This document shows positions 43,208-51,546 of a DNA stretch of 64,000 nucleotides, piece by piece. Under the pieces are notes generated by a model that did no database searches, had not been told where the DNA came from, and was given only the letters and a program-made list of their open reading frames with translations. Each line of letters opens with the position of its first letter. Within the stretch, counting starts at the first letter, position 1. The position numbers and the translations under genes are program-made. Source of the DNA: an uncultured Spirochaetota bacterium (GTDB lineage: Bacteria > Spirochaetota > UBA4802 > UBA5550); NCBI GenBank assembly GCA_937872225.1, contig CALMRZ010000021.1:1-64000 (forward strand), written 5' to 3'.

Positions 43208-44449
43208 ATGAGCTATTTTGCAAAAGAAACCGCCGATTCGATGCGCTCCTATCTTGAAAAAGGAATGCCCCGCTATATGGACATCCTTCGCGAGATGATA
43301 GGGATAAACTCCTTTACCCTGAACCCGGCCGGCGTGAATCGTCTTGGCGACTACACGGCCGGCGTGTTCCGGGACCTCGGCTTTGCCGATGAACGGGTGC
43401 AGTCGGTCAATCCCTCCTATGGAAAACACCTGATCCTTTCCAGGCCGGGAAGATCGCCGATTGTGATCGGCTGCGTGTCCCACCTCGACACCGTCTTCAG
43501 TCCGGAAGAGGAGGAGCGGAACAACTTCCGCTGGCGCGTTGACGGCGACCGCATCTACGGTCCCGGCACGGAGGACATCAAGGGCGGCACCGTGGTGATT
43601 CTCATGACCCTGGAGGCGCTGAAGCACGCCGCGCCGGAGGTTTTTGACGGCGTCACATGGTCCATCCTCATGGACGCCTCCGAGGAAACGGAGTCCGTGG
43701 ATTTCGGCGACCTCTGCAGGCGCCTCGTGGGCTCGAATTCCTTCGGCTGTCTGATATTCGAGGCCGGAAGGATGCGGGACAACATCTTCAGCGTTGTCAC
43801 GTCCCGCAAGGGGAGGGCCGAGATAAAAATCACCGCGGAGGGGAAGGGGGCCCATTCCGGGGTATCGCACAAAAATGGAGCCAGCGCAATAGCGCAGCTG
43901 GCGGATGTCATCGGGAGGATCGAGGCCGTTACCGACTACAAACATGAGCTTACGGTGAACGTGGGCCGGGTCGCCGGCGGCTCCCAGATCAACCGGGTGC
44001 CCCATTTCGCCGAGGCCCATGCGGAGATGCGGGCCTTCTCGCCGGCCGTGTTCGACAAGGCCCTCGCGGACATCATGGCCCTGGACGGCTATTCCAGCGT
44101 AAAAAGCGCAGATGGAGGCTTTGCCTGCCGCACGGCAGTCGAACTGGTGCGCAAGGTCCCGGCCTGGCCGGACAATCCCGCGTCCGAAAAGCTCCACTCC
44201 TTCTGGGAATCCGCCGGCAGGCTCCTCGGATTAACCGTCAATCTCGAGAAGCGGGGCGGCCTTTCCGACGGCAACTACTTCTGGGACTATATGCCGACGA
44301 TAGACGGCCTGGGGCCCGCCGGCGGCAATCCCCACTGTTCCCAGCATTCCGATGACGGCACCAAGGAACAGGAGTACGCTGTCAAATCCTCCTTTGTCCC
44401 CAAGGCGGTCCTCAACGCAATGGCGATAATCAGAATGATTGGATCATAG
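43208..44449 (+). CDS. M20-family metallopeptidase
   Basis: 413 residues, no signal peptide. Two-zinc site residues: His92 and Asp94 in SHLDTVF, Asp123 in GPGTEDIKGG, and the catalytic/metal glutamates 159-160 in DASEETES. The lid domain follows (RKGRAEIKITAEGKGAHSG). It resembles glutamate carboxypeptidase and related deacylases; the exact substrate is not clear. ATG 43208 follows GGAGAG. The upstream region holds palindromes that could regulate it. Confidence 0.88.
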   Translation: MSYFAKETADSMRSYLEKGMPRYMDILREMIGINSFTLNPAGVNRLGDYTAGVFRDLGFADERVQSVNPSYGKHLILSRPGRSPIVIGCVSHLDTVFSPEEEERNNFRWRVDGDRIYGPGTEDIKGGTVVILMTLEALKHAAPEVFDGVTWSILMDASEETESVDFGDLCRRLVGSNSFGCLIFEAGRMRDNIFSVVTSRKGRAEIKITAEGKGAHSGVSHKNGASAIAQLADVIGRIEAVTDYKHELTVNVGRVAGGSQINRVPHFAEAHAEMRAFSPAVFDKALADIMALDGYSSVKSADGGFACRTAVELVRKVPAWPDNPASEKLHSFWESAGRLLGLTVNLEKRGGLSDGNYFWDYMPTIDGLGPAGGNPHCSQHSDDGTKEQEYAVKSSFVPKAVLNAMAIIRMIGS

Positions 44450-44567
44450 CATTGTCGTGTAAAGTTCAAATTTGAATATCATCATTTTTTGGCCTTTTTT
44501 AATTGACGTGAACAATATTTTTCACAACAGTGTACCCATCATTTAATCCTCTTTCGGAGGCCTGCCA

Positions 44568-46304
44568 ATGAATCTGCTTCTTGTCCTGGGAATTTCCATC
44601 GTCGCGCTGGCTATCGGTTATTTCTTCTACGGCCGTTTTATTGAAAAGAATTTCGATGTGGACGGCACCCACAAGACCCCTGCCGTCGAATTCGAAGACG
44701 GCGTGGACTACGTCCCCACCCACAAGATCGTCATCTTCGGACACCACTTCGCTTCCATCGCCGGCGGCGGTCCGATAATCGGGCCCTGCGTGGGGCTTAT
44801 ATTCGGGTTTCTGCCGGTATGGTTATGGATCATAATCGGCACAATCTTTATAGGAGCGGTCCATGACTATTCGGTGCTCCTGGCTTCGATGCGGGAGAAG
44901 GGACGGTCCGTCGCTGAGATCGCGGAAAAGACCCTGGGCCGCACAGGCTTTCTCCTGTTTATCGGCTTCACCATCATCATGCTTCTCATGGTCACCTCGG
45001 TGTTCCTGACCCTTACGACCACGGCCCTTTCATCGAAATACCCGGTGGAGTTTTTCGGCGCCGGGGACCTGGGCATCCGCACCGTGGTGGAGAACGGCGT
45101 CACCTACGCCGTCATCGGCGGCATCGCCTCGACCTCGGTCATCGTCATAACCTGTTGCGCTCCCTTTCTTGGGTATTTCCTCTATAAACGCAAAGCAAAC
45201 GCCTGGATCATGGCCATCGTGGCGATTGCCGTTTGCGCGATCTCCATTGAGATCGGACTGATGTTCCCGATTAAAATTGATTCCTTCGTATGGATGGTTA
45301 TCCTGTCAATATACACGATATTCGCCGCCGGCGTTCCGGTGTGGATCGTGCTCCAGCCGCGGGACTTCACCAACTCCTTCCTGCTCTATGGCGGCGTTCT
45401 CGCCATGCTCATCGGCGGGTTTGTCCTCGGGTTCCAGGGCGCCACGGTTGATGCCCCGATGCTCAACCTCGAAGTGGGGGCCCAGCATCTCGGGTACGTG
45501 TGGCCGATACTTTTCATCACCGTGGCCTGCGGCGCCATCAGCGGCTTCCATGCCCTGGTCGCCGGCGGCACCACGGCCAAGCAGGTGAACTTTGAGAAAC
45601 CCGATTCCCGCATCGTCGCCTACGGCGGCATGTCCCTCGAGGCCCTCCTGGCCGTCATGGTCATCATCACCATAGGTTGCGGCATCAGCTATGACAAGCT
45701 CTGCAACATCGTCTTCCCCGTGGACCCGGCGGTCAAGGCAAACCCGGTCCTGGCCTTCGCCCTGGGCGTGGGCGGCCTGATGAACAAATCGGTCGGCCTT
45801 CCGGTGGTGTACGGCGCGGTCTTCGGCATCCTCATGGTGGAGGGCTTTGTCGTGACCACCCTTGACACCGCGGTCCGCCTCAACCGGTACCTCTTTGAGG
45901 AGCTCTGGCGCATGATGTTCAAGAACGTGCCGAAGATACTCAATACATATATCTTCAATTCCCTGCTCTGCGTGGCACTGATGTTTATACTGGCTTACTT
46001 CAACGCCTTCAAACAGCTCTGGAACCTTTTCGGCTCCGCGAACCAGCTTCTGGCGGCCCTGTCCCTGATCACGGTTAGCATCTGGCTCCTGAAAAAAGGG
46101 AAAAAGTATCTTTTTGTTCTGATTCCCGGTGTTTTCATGCTGGTAACCACCATCGTGGCCCTCTTGGTAATTCTGATGAACGAGTATATCCCGAAGGGAA
46201 ACTGGATGCTGTCCGCCGGCGATATAATCCTTCTCTGCCTTTCTGTCGGTGTTATCGTGTTGGGCTTCAAGCAGTTCATGCTAAGCCGTAAAACGGCGGC
46301 GTAA
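44568..46304 (+). CDS. cstA: Carbon starvation protein CstA-family transporter
   Basis: 578 residues with about sixteen membrane helices. The family blocks are HHFASIAGGGPIIGP near residue 60, WIIIGTIFIGAVHDYSVLLASMREKGRS, and GFHALVAGGTTAKQV. CstA proteins import peptides or pyruvate. ATG 44568 has a weak AGGC site. It is shorter than E. coli CstA (701) and matches the compact forms of anaerobes. A terminator follows. Confidence 0.93.
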   Translation: MNLLLVLGISIVALAIGYFFYGRFIEKNFDVDGTHKTPAVEFEDGVDYVPTHKIVIFGHHFASIAGGGPIIGPCVGLIFGFLPVWLWIIIGTIFIGAVHDYSVLLASMREKGRSVAEIAEKTLGRTGFLLFIGFTIIMLLMVTSVFLTLTTTALSSKYPVEFFGAGDLGIRTVVENGVTYAVIGGIASTSVIVITCCAPFLGYFLYKRKANAWIMAIVAIAVCAISIEIGLMFPIKIDSFVWMVILSIYTIFAAGVPVWIVLQPRDFTNSFLLYGGVLAMLIGGFVLGFQGATVDAPMLNLEVGAQHLGYVWPILFITVACGAISGFHALVAGGTTAKQVNFEKPDSRIVAYGGMSLEALLAVMVIITIGCGISYDKLCNIVFPVDPAVKANPVLAFALGVGGLMNKSVGLPVVYGAVFGILMVEGFVVTTLDTAVRLNRYLFEELWRMMFKNVPKILNTYIFNSLLCVALMFILAYFNAFKQLWNLFGSANQLLAALSLITVSIWLLKKGKKYLFVLIPGVFMLVTTIVALLVILMNEYIPKGNWMLSAGDIILLCLSVGVIVLGFKQFMLSRKTAA

Positions 46305-46326
46305 GTGGCTGATAAACGACATTATA

Positions 46327-46359
46327 CCCCGGTTGGGCATCATCCCGGCCGGGGTTTTT
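46327..46359 (+). terminator. Rho-independent terminator after cstA
   Basis: CCCCGG and CCGGGG pair with a further GGG/CCC inside, then five T. It lies 22 bp after the cstA stop. Confidence 0.85.
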
Positions 46360-46410
46360 ATGGTTTTTTCACTTGGAGTGATCTTTAATATTCTTGCGGA
46401 ATTTGTATAT

Positions 46411-46426
46411 ACCGATAACAATCGGT
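46411..46426. repeat. Short palindrome, CCGAT-type, copy 5
   Basis: ACCGATAACAATCGGT: 6-bp arms around AACA. Confidence 0.65.
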
Positions 46427-46463
46427 TTTATAGTAAAAAAGAAGGATCACTGTGAGTGGGGTG

Positions 46464-46477
46464 CCGATAACTATCGG
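46464..46477. repeat. Short palindrome, CCGAT-type, copy 6
   Basis: CCGATAACTATCGG, the exact reverse complement of copy 3; a damaged copy with one inserted base (ACCGATAACTATTCCGGT) follows at 46527-46544. Confidence 0.65.
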
Positions 46478-46677
46478 ACAATTCCGGTGTACAAGAGGCG
46501 GCCAAAGCAAATATGGTCCTCAAGATACCGATAACTATTCCGGTAAGATCGGTATCCATGCCTCCGTATTTCTCAATCCGGCTGCTCTGACACCATTCAA
46601 ACAAAAACCATTTGACGGTATGCGTCAATTATCTGTTGTAAAATAATTGCATCCAGTTGAACAGGAAGGAAGAAATC

Positions 46678-47583
46678 ATGAAGCAGATAGCCAGCGGAAA
46701 GATACATGAGCGCATACACGTGGCGGGAAACCTGGCGTATCCCGGGTACGTGATTACCGGCGATTCGAAGTGCGCCATGATCGAAGGGGGCATCAACCTC
46801 ATGGGCCCGCTCTATCTGAAATCGATAAGAGGAATTTTGGGTGACGCGAAACGCCTTGACTATCTTTTTATCACCCATTCTCATTATGATCACCTGGGGT
46901 CGGCCTTTTATCTGAAGCAGAACATTCCGGGCCTTGCCGTCGGCGCCCATGAACGGGTGGCCCCGCTTCTTCAGAAGGATTCGGTCATTGCCATGATGAA
47001 CCGTCTCTCCGAGATTCAGCGGGCTATTTTTAAGGACATCGCCGGTGACGAGGACCTTCGCATCAGGCCCATGGAATTCGACCTGTCGCTGAAAGAGGGC
47101 GATGAATTCGACCTGGGCGGTCTCACGTGCCGGGTCTACGAAGTGCCGGGCCACACCAGGGATTCCCTCGCTTTTTATATCCCCCAGTTGAAGGCCCTGT
47201 TCCCGGGAGAGGCGGCCGGTGTGCCGCAGGGCAAGGAGGGGATAGAGCCCCAGGTCGAGTTCCTGTCATCGTTTGACGACTACCTGGCCTCCCTGGATAA
47301 GATGATCGCCCTGGCCCCGGCGATGATCTGCATCGGCCACGGCTGGGTCCTTTCGGATGACGACGCGTCAGAGTTCCTCGTCAGGTCGCGCGCGGCCACC
47401 TTCGAGTACCGGAAGCTCATCGAGCAGTACATAAGCGATGCCCATGGAGACATTGAAAAAGCCATCGAAACGATGGCCCGGAAGGAATACGACGAGAAGG
47501 GGACCATTTACCAGGAGCGCAACGCCTATCTCACCAACCTGACGGCCCAGGTGAAGCATATTGCGGGTTTGATGCGAAATTAA
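46678..47583 (+). CDS. Metallo-beta-lactamase-fold hydrolase
   Basis: 301 residues from ATG 46678 with GGAAGGAAG before it. The metal motif HSHYDH is at 67-72; GHTRDSLAFYIP and the late IGHGWVLSDDD supply further ligands. It resembles the glyoxalase II-like and RNase Z-like branches, but the substrate is unknown. No iron-binding flavodoxin domain is fused to it. Confidence 0.88.
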   Translation: MKQIASGKIHERIHVAGNLAYPGYVITGDSKCAMIEGGINLMGPLYLKSIRGILGDAKRLDYLFITHSHYDHLGSAFYLKQNIPGLAVGAHERVAPLLQKDSVIAMMNRLSEIQRAIFKDIAGDEDLRIRPMEFDLSLKEGDEFDLGGLTCRVYEVPGHTRDSLAFYIPQLKALFPGEAAGVPQGKEGIEPQVEFLSSFDDYLASLDKMIALAPAMICIGHGWVLSDDDASEFLVRSRAATFEYRKLIEQYISDAHGDIEKAIETMARKEYDEKGTIYQERNAYLTNLTAQVKHIAGLMRN

Positions 47584-47588
47584 AGAAG

Positions 47589-47928
47589 ATCCTTGCCGCC
47601 TTCGATTGCGCCGAACAGGCGCGGCTGGCCTGCTTGGCCGATGCCGCCGAACTGGAACAGCTCGGGTTTGATCCGATGCCGCGGGGATACCTTGATTTCG
47701 GAAGGATGTTCGACCGCCCGAAGGATATCGTCATAAACTCAACGGGCTGTTGATGCTTGAGAAAACCAATGATCTCAAGGGGATGCTCCGTTCGGTCTTC
47801 GGCGAGTAGTATTGCTGCGGCAAAAAGCCGTCGCTCGTCAGGTCTCGTCTCAAGCGCATGAAGAGCGAGATCGACCGGGGGCTTGGGCCGTTCGGAAGAA
47901 ATCTGCGGTACCTGTTCTGGCTCAATTA
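47589..47928 (+). pseudogene. Decayed gene remnant of unknown family
   Basis: Two frames together give a protein-like sequence. The first (EQARLACLADAAELEQLGFDP, then YLDFGRMFDRPKDIV) stops at about 47752. The second continues (LNGLLMLEKTNDLKGMLRSVFGE, a stop, then KKPSLVRSRLKRMKSEIDRGLGPFGRNLRYLFWLN). A frameshift and an in-frame TAG have broken it, and I found no start. I do not recognise the parent family. Confidence 0.5.
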
Positions 47929-48311
47929 ATGAGGGGAGTTTTTTTCCTGTCCCGGTTGTACTGGCAAACGAGCTTTTTGTCCGGCGTTGCCAGGGCGATG
48001 ACCAGGGTGTTCTTGTTGTTGGTCAGTGTATAGGTGTAACCATACAGGTTGTCGCCCTTTCTGTTGCGGAAATCAAGGGTGTCGCCGTCGATCTTCCCCG
48101 TCAGCTCGTAAACCGACTTTTCACCGGTGATCAGCTCGAGGGATATGCGGAACTTGTTGTGACGGATTTTCTCTATCTCGATTGACCTGCCGCACCAGGG
48201 GTCGATGTAGGTGGGCACTTTCGTGTAGCTGCCGTTGAAATCCGACATGAGGGCAAGGGCCGCCGTCGAGCAGAGCGCGGAGATGAGTGCGGTTGTAATA
48301 AATAGCTTCAT
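47922..48311 (-). CDS. Small exported protein of unknown function
   Basis: 129 residues from ATG 48311 with GAGGA upstream. Signal peptide of about 21 residues (LISALCSTAALA). The mature part is beta-rich (DFNGSYTKVPTYIDPWCGRSIEIEKI; LDFRNRKGDNLYGYTYTLTNNKNTLVIALA), as in small lipocalin-like or YbbJ-like extracellular folds. Two cysteines could pair. It lies 53 bp downstream of the M50 gene on the same strand. Confidence 0.65.
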   Translation of the reverse strand: MKLFITTALISALCSTAALALMSDFNGSYTKVPTYIDPWCGRSIEIEKIRHNKFRISLELITGEKSVYELTGKIDGDTLDFRNRKGDNLYGYTYTLTNNKNTLVIALATPDKKLVCQYNRDRKKTPLIN

Positions 48312-48364
48312 AATGTCCTCATATGAAGCGACCGGACGTCGCGGTCGGCCCGTGGCGCTCCGCG

Positions 48365-49087
48365 TCAGGAGTAGCTGATAAGCCTCCCCACGTCCATCAC
48401 TGTCGCGTATATCATAAGTCCTATGATGAGCAGCCACCCGACCACCATGATCGGCACGAAGAGCGGCCTCAGGCGGATGCTGATTTTTTCGAGAATACAG
48501 AAGAGTATCTTCCCCCCGTCGAGCACCGGCAGGGGCAGCAGGTTGAAGATGGCGAGATTGGCGCTGATGATGATGGCCAGCCTGACGGCGTTGGCCCCGT
48601 CGCCGCCGATGAACCGGCCGCCGTCATGGAGTATGCCGACGATGCCCGATATGCTGCCCGGTTTTGCAAACAGGTTTATGAAGGCGATGAAGATCCGTTG
48701 TATCAGGTCCGCGGACTGGATAAACGGCTGAAATAAAACACCGGCGGGAGAGAACCCGGTCTGGACGATGTTGAGTGCCCCGAACAGGAGAATGATCAGG
48801 GCCAGGTTGGCCATTGGACCGCCCATGGAGAAGATGATCCGCCTGCTGATGGGAATCAGGAAGTATTCATGCTCGTCCTTCACCGCGGGCAGGACGTATC
48901 CTCCCAGGGGGACCAGGGAGAGGCGGTATTCGGTGCCGCGGACCCTTTTTTTCCAGAGCGCGGGGCCGAATCCGATGGAGAAGACTTCAACGGACACGCC
49001 CACGGCGCGTGCCGCGATAAAATGGCCCAGTTCGTGGACAAGGATCAGTAAGCCTATTATTATTGAAACTGCAAGGTAATTCATCAT
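48365..49087 (-). CDS. Site-2 metalloprotease, M50 family
   Basis: 240 residues with about five membrane helices. The zinc motif HELGHF (His18, Glu19, His22) is in the first helix and the third ligand is Asp in LPLPVLDGGKI near residue 190. It lacks the full PDZ domain pair of RseP, although a residual one could lie between residues 60 and 100. It may cleave a membrane-bound regulator; the FecR-type anti-sigma in this window is one candidate partner, but nothing links them directly. Confidence 0.85.
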   Translation of the reverse strand: MMNYLAVSIIIGLLILVHELGHFIAARAVGVSVEVFSIGFGPALWKKRVRGTEYRLSLVPLGGYVLPAVKDEHEYFLIPISRRIIFSMGGPMANLALIILLFGALNIVQTGFSPAGVLFQPFIQSADLIQRIFIAFINLFAKPGSISGIVGILHDGGRFIGGDGANAVRLAIIISANLAIFNLLPLPVLDGGKILFCILEKISIRLRPLFVPIMVVGWLLIIGLMIYATVMDVGRLISYS

Positions 49088-49164
49088 TCCTCAGTAAGTG
49101 CACATTTTTTTTTAGAAAAAATTGATTCGGATTTTGTTACAAGAAATTAGCAGTGCCCCATTCG

Positions 49165-49237
49165 CCCCCCAACCCCCCGGAGGGGGGCTTGTAAATCAAC
49201 AATTATTATAAAAGTCCCCCTCCGGGGGGTTGGGGGG
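49165..49237. repeat. C-rich paired inverted repeat
   Basis: Two 26-bp arms (49165-49190 and 49212-49237) are reverse complements with one mismatch; the left arm begins CCCCCCAACCCCCCGG. The AT-rich spacer is about 21 bp. The best-preserved member of the family, placed between the aldolase stop and the M50 start. Confidence 0.85.
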
Positions 49238-49261
49238 GGGTGGAAAAAACGGTATTCAATG

Positions 49262-50539
49262 TTAGTCGCTGTGGTCCTTGCCGTCCTGGACCTTGACGAA
49301 GGCCCTGGCCTTTTCAGCGATCTTTTCTTTCGTCCATTCCTTCGGATCTTCCATCCGGGAAGCCTTGGGCCCCAGGTCGTAGGAGTTGGCCTTGAGGATG
49401 GCATCGATGCCGAGGGGGGCCGTGTCCTTGGAATTGAGCACGTTCACGACCATGTTATACACGAAGTCCTCAACGCCCTTTGCCATCCGGGCGCGCACCT
49501 CAGCGGGGAGGCCGCATAGCTTGTTCTCGAAGGGCAGGTTCAGCTTCTTGTAATCGCCCGCCTTCAGGGATTTCTCCGTGGCGTATTTCACCATCTCCTC
49601 CCACATCTCCTCGGTGACGCCGGCGCCCTTCACCTTCTTGAAGTTCTTGTTCGCGTCCATCTGGGCGTTGCCGTAATCGTTCACCTCGAGGCCCCACGAG
49701 ATCATCTGCAAAGCGGTGGCCACGTTGGCCTTGGTGGTCCTGGTCTTCTGCGCGATCTGGCGCAGGCGCTCCGAGCTGTTGCCGGAGGTGCCGTGCTGCG
49801 CGCCGGACACCTTGTATTTCTCGATGGCCTGGTGGATCTTCGCGGTCAGGTCGACCTGTATCCCGGCGTCGCTTTCCTCGATGCCGTGGGTGGTGCCGTT
49901 GTTCAGGGCGATCCAGTCGGGGAAGATGTCATGGGCGTTCAGGCCCTGGATCAGGAAGAGGGCCTCTTCCGGCGTCGACAGCCCTTCCTTGCCTTTGATT
50001 TCCCCCACCTCGGTCTCGAGGCCGGCCCATTTCGGGACCAGCGGGTTGAGCTCGATGCTTGCCAGCAGGTTCCTGTCGTCGGTCAGGTGGGACGCGTCGA
50101 TGGCGATCGACGTGATCCCGGCCTCGAACATGGTCGGTATCTCGGTCTTGGCCGTCGCCAGGTCCTTGTCGTTCTGTATCCCGTAGTGGTCGGCGTGGAT
50201 CGCCACCGGCACGGTGATGCCCAGTTCGTTGCAGACCTGGTCGATGAGGGCGGCCATGTTCCAGTAGTTGACGGCGCAGTACGCCTTGGCGCCCCCCTCG
50301 GACTTGGCGATCTCGAGGATGACGGCGGCGTTGGCCCGCTGGGCGGCCATCAGTGTCCCGCGGATCACGAAGCTGTTGCGGACGTTGGCCGCAATGGCGA
50401 TGGCGTTCCCCTTCGCGATCATGGCCCGGTCTATCACCTTGCCGCTCACGATGAGCGCCTTGGAATTGGGGAAAAGCTTCACTATGTTTGGCGGCCGTCC
50501 GACTTCGAGGGCCTTCAAGAAATCCTTGCTATAAGACAT
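49262..50539 (-). CDS. fba: Class II fructose-bisphosphate aldolase
   Basis: 425 residues from ATG 50539 with AAGGAGG before it. It cleaves or makes fructose 1,6-bisphosphate with zinc: the HADH motif (115-118) holds a zinc ligand and the catalytic Asp, DASH comes next, and SGAQHGTSGNSSERL supplies phosphate-binding residues. It is longer than E. coli FbaA (359), mostly in the C-terminal third. Gluconeogenic use from acetyl-CoA is plausible in this organism. Confidence 0.9.
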   Translation of the reverse strand: MSYSKDFLKALEVGRPPNIVKLFPNSKALIVSGKVIDRAMIAKGNAIAIAANVRNSFVIRGTLMAAQRANAAVILEIAKSEGGAKAYCAVNYWNMAALIDQVCNELGITVPVAIHADHYGIQNDKDLATAKTEIPTMFEAGITSIAIDASHLTDDRNLLASIELNPLVPKWAGLETEVGEIKGKEGLSTPEEALFLIQGLNAHDIFPDWIALNNGTTHGIEESDAGIQVDLTAKIHQAIEKYKVSGAQHGTSGNSSERLRQIAQKTRTTKANVATALQMISWGLEVNDYGNAQMDANKNFKKVKGAGVTEEMWEEMVKYATEKSLKAGDYKKLNLPFENKLCGLPAEVRARMAKGVEDFVYNMVVNVLNSKDTAPLGIDAILKANSYDLGPKASRMEDPKEWTKEKIAEKARAFVKVQDGKDHSD

Positions 50540-50782
50540 GATGTTCCTCCTTCCTCTTTTTATAGTGCTCCACGTATAATTGCATGACATGCATCAGGTG
50601 CGCGTGAGATAGATGCGGCAGCTTTTTCTACAATAAGGAAGAAATTTTGATTTTTTATCAAGTCAAAATTGGACCGGCAAATGCAATTAATCCCGACGCC
50701 ATGACAAATTTTGATTTTTGTTCGATTTATTGGAATTTTGAGTTTTCGCGAGTGATGGATTATGTAATTAGATGAAGGCAAT
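50540..50782. other. AT-rich intergenic region upstream of the aldolase
   Basis: Region holding the aldolase promoter and ending at a terminator of the LCCL gene. No ORF or RNA gene that I can recognise. Confidence 0.4.
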
Positions 50783-50813
50783 AAAAAACCCGGGAAATCT
50801 TGCTGTTCCCGGG
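50783..50813 (-). terminator. Rho-independent terminator of the LCCL lipoprotein gene
   Basis: CCCGGGAA and TTCCCGGG form an 8-bp stem with a 9-nt loop; on the minus strand it is followed by six T. It lies 32 bp after the gene's stop. Confidence 0.85.
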
Positions 50814-50845
50814 TCTTTCTTTTCACATCGTATCTCGGGTGCATC

Positions 50846-51193
50846 TTACTTCGCCACCTGGAAGGCCGTGTCTCCCCAGGAGACCTTCCAGCCGTCGGAC
50901 TTGACGCCGTTGCGTTCGCTCCCGGCGTACTTGTCCAGCCCCTTGACAACCAGGACCTTGACATTGCCGCCCGTGTCCTTTGCTATGACACCGGCATGGA
51001 TGGCGGCCATACATACCGACGAGTCGGTGGTGTAGGTGTCGGTGCCCCGTACGACCCCGCCCGCGCAGTTGGCGGGACAGCTCACGGTGAACGTTGCGCC
51101 GGCGTTCTTGTCCTTGGCCGCCACGTCCCTCATTTTAGTGGCGCAGTCCACCGATATGGCCTTATTGCAGCCCAGGGCCGCCACCGCCATCAA
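50846..51193 (-). CDS. LCCL-domain lipoprotein with an unclear start
   Basis: About 115 residues. The body matches an LCCL domain: SCPANCAGGVVRGTDTYTTDSSVCMAAIHAGVI followed by GGNVKVLVVKG, with the two conserved disulfide cysteine pairs. The N-terminus reads as a lipoprotein signal ending ALGC, and its hydrophobic part continues upstream of the first ATG (IILIAFSLM), so the original start lies further up. It is now missing: a palindromic element begins right there (51217). Translation may start at TTG 51193, ATG 51190 or ATT. LCCL domains in bacteria are rare exported binding modules. Confidence 0.75.
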   Translation of the reverse strand: MMAVAALGCNKAISVDCATKMRDVAAKDKNAGATFTVSCPANCAGGVVRGTDTYTTDSSVCMAAIHAGVIAKDTGGNVKVLVVKGLDKYAGSERNGVKSDGWKVSWGDTAFQVAK

Positions 51194-51216
51194 AGAAAAA
51201 GCGATAAGAATGATTC

Positions 51217-51295
51217 AGCTTTCGCTCACCCGCCGAAATAGTACGTCCTGTACGATGGCGGGCGGGGGCAGCCTGCCCCCTGTTCGCGAAAGCTG
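51217..51295. mobile_element. 79-bp palindromic element at the LCCL gene start
   Basis: Ends are perfect inverted repeats, CAGCTTTCGC and GCGAAAGCTG. Inside are further pairs: CACCCGCC with GGCGGGCG, GTAC with GTAC, and a GGGGCAGCCTGCCCC hairpin. No coding capacity. It looks like a MITE-like or REP-type insertion, although no target duplication is clear. Confidence 0.55.
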
Positions 51296-51546
51296 CCCCC
51301 CGGCCCCATATAATTTGTGCGCGTTCGCTCAGTGTCATCAATGGCCGCCTGGCTCGTGTTCGCGATTATTTTAATTATACTCTTGTAACAATCAATGCCG
51401 CTTGCATACCTATTATTCTATTTCAATAATGCGTCCGGAAATTGGTTTCAGGGGGACAGGGGCGCATTTTCTGGTGGACAAAAAATATGGTTTTTTACAT
51501 TTCGTAATAAAGATATACTTTGTTAATAAGCTTGGGGAGTGATCCT
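51296..51546. other. Intergenic region upstream of the Bat locus
   Basis: Probable promoter region of the moxR-bat operon; TATACT at about 51516 could be a -10 box, but its -35 is not clear. No ORF or RNA gene seen. Confidence 0.4.

Larger units (their letters stand above)
46360..46677. other. Intergenic region with several CCGAT-type palindromes
   Basis: The stretch between the cstA terminator and the MBL gene. It holds palindromes at 46411-46426 and 46464-46477, a degraded copy at 46525-46545, and the inverted TGGTGTCAGAGCA word. I see no ORF with a ribosome site, so it may be wholly repeat and regulatory DNA. Confidence 0.5.

Noticed and set aside
12328-51480. A shared word TTTT-TGGTGGACA at 12331 and 51466 as a transposon end
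   Set aside because: Only about 12 bp are shared, without inverted partners.
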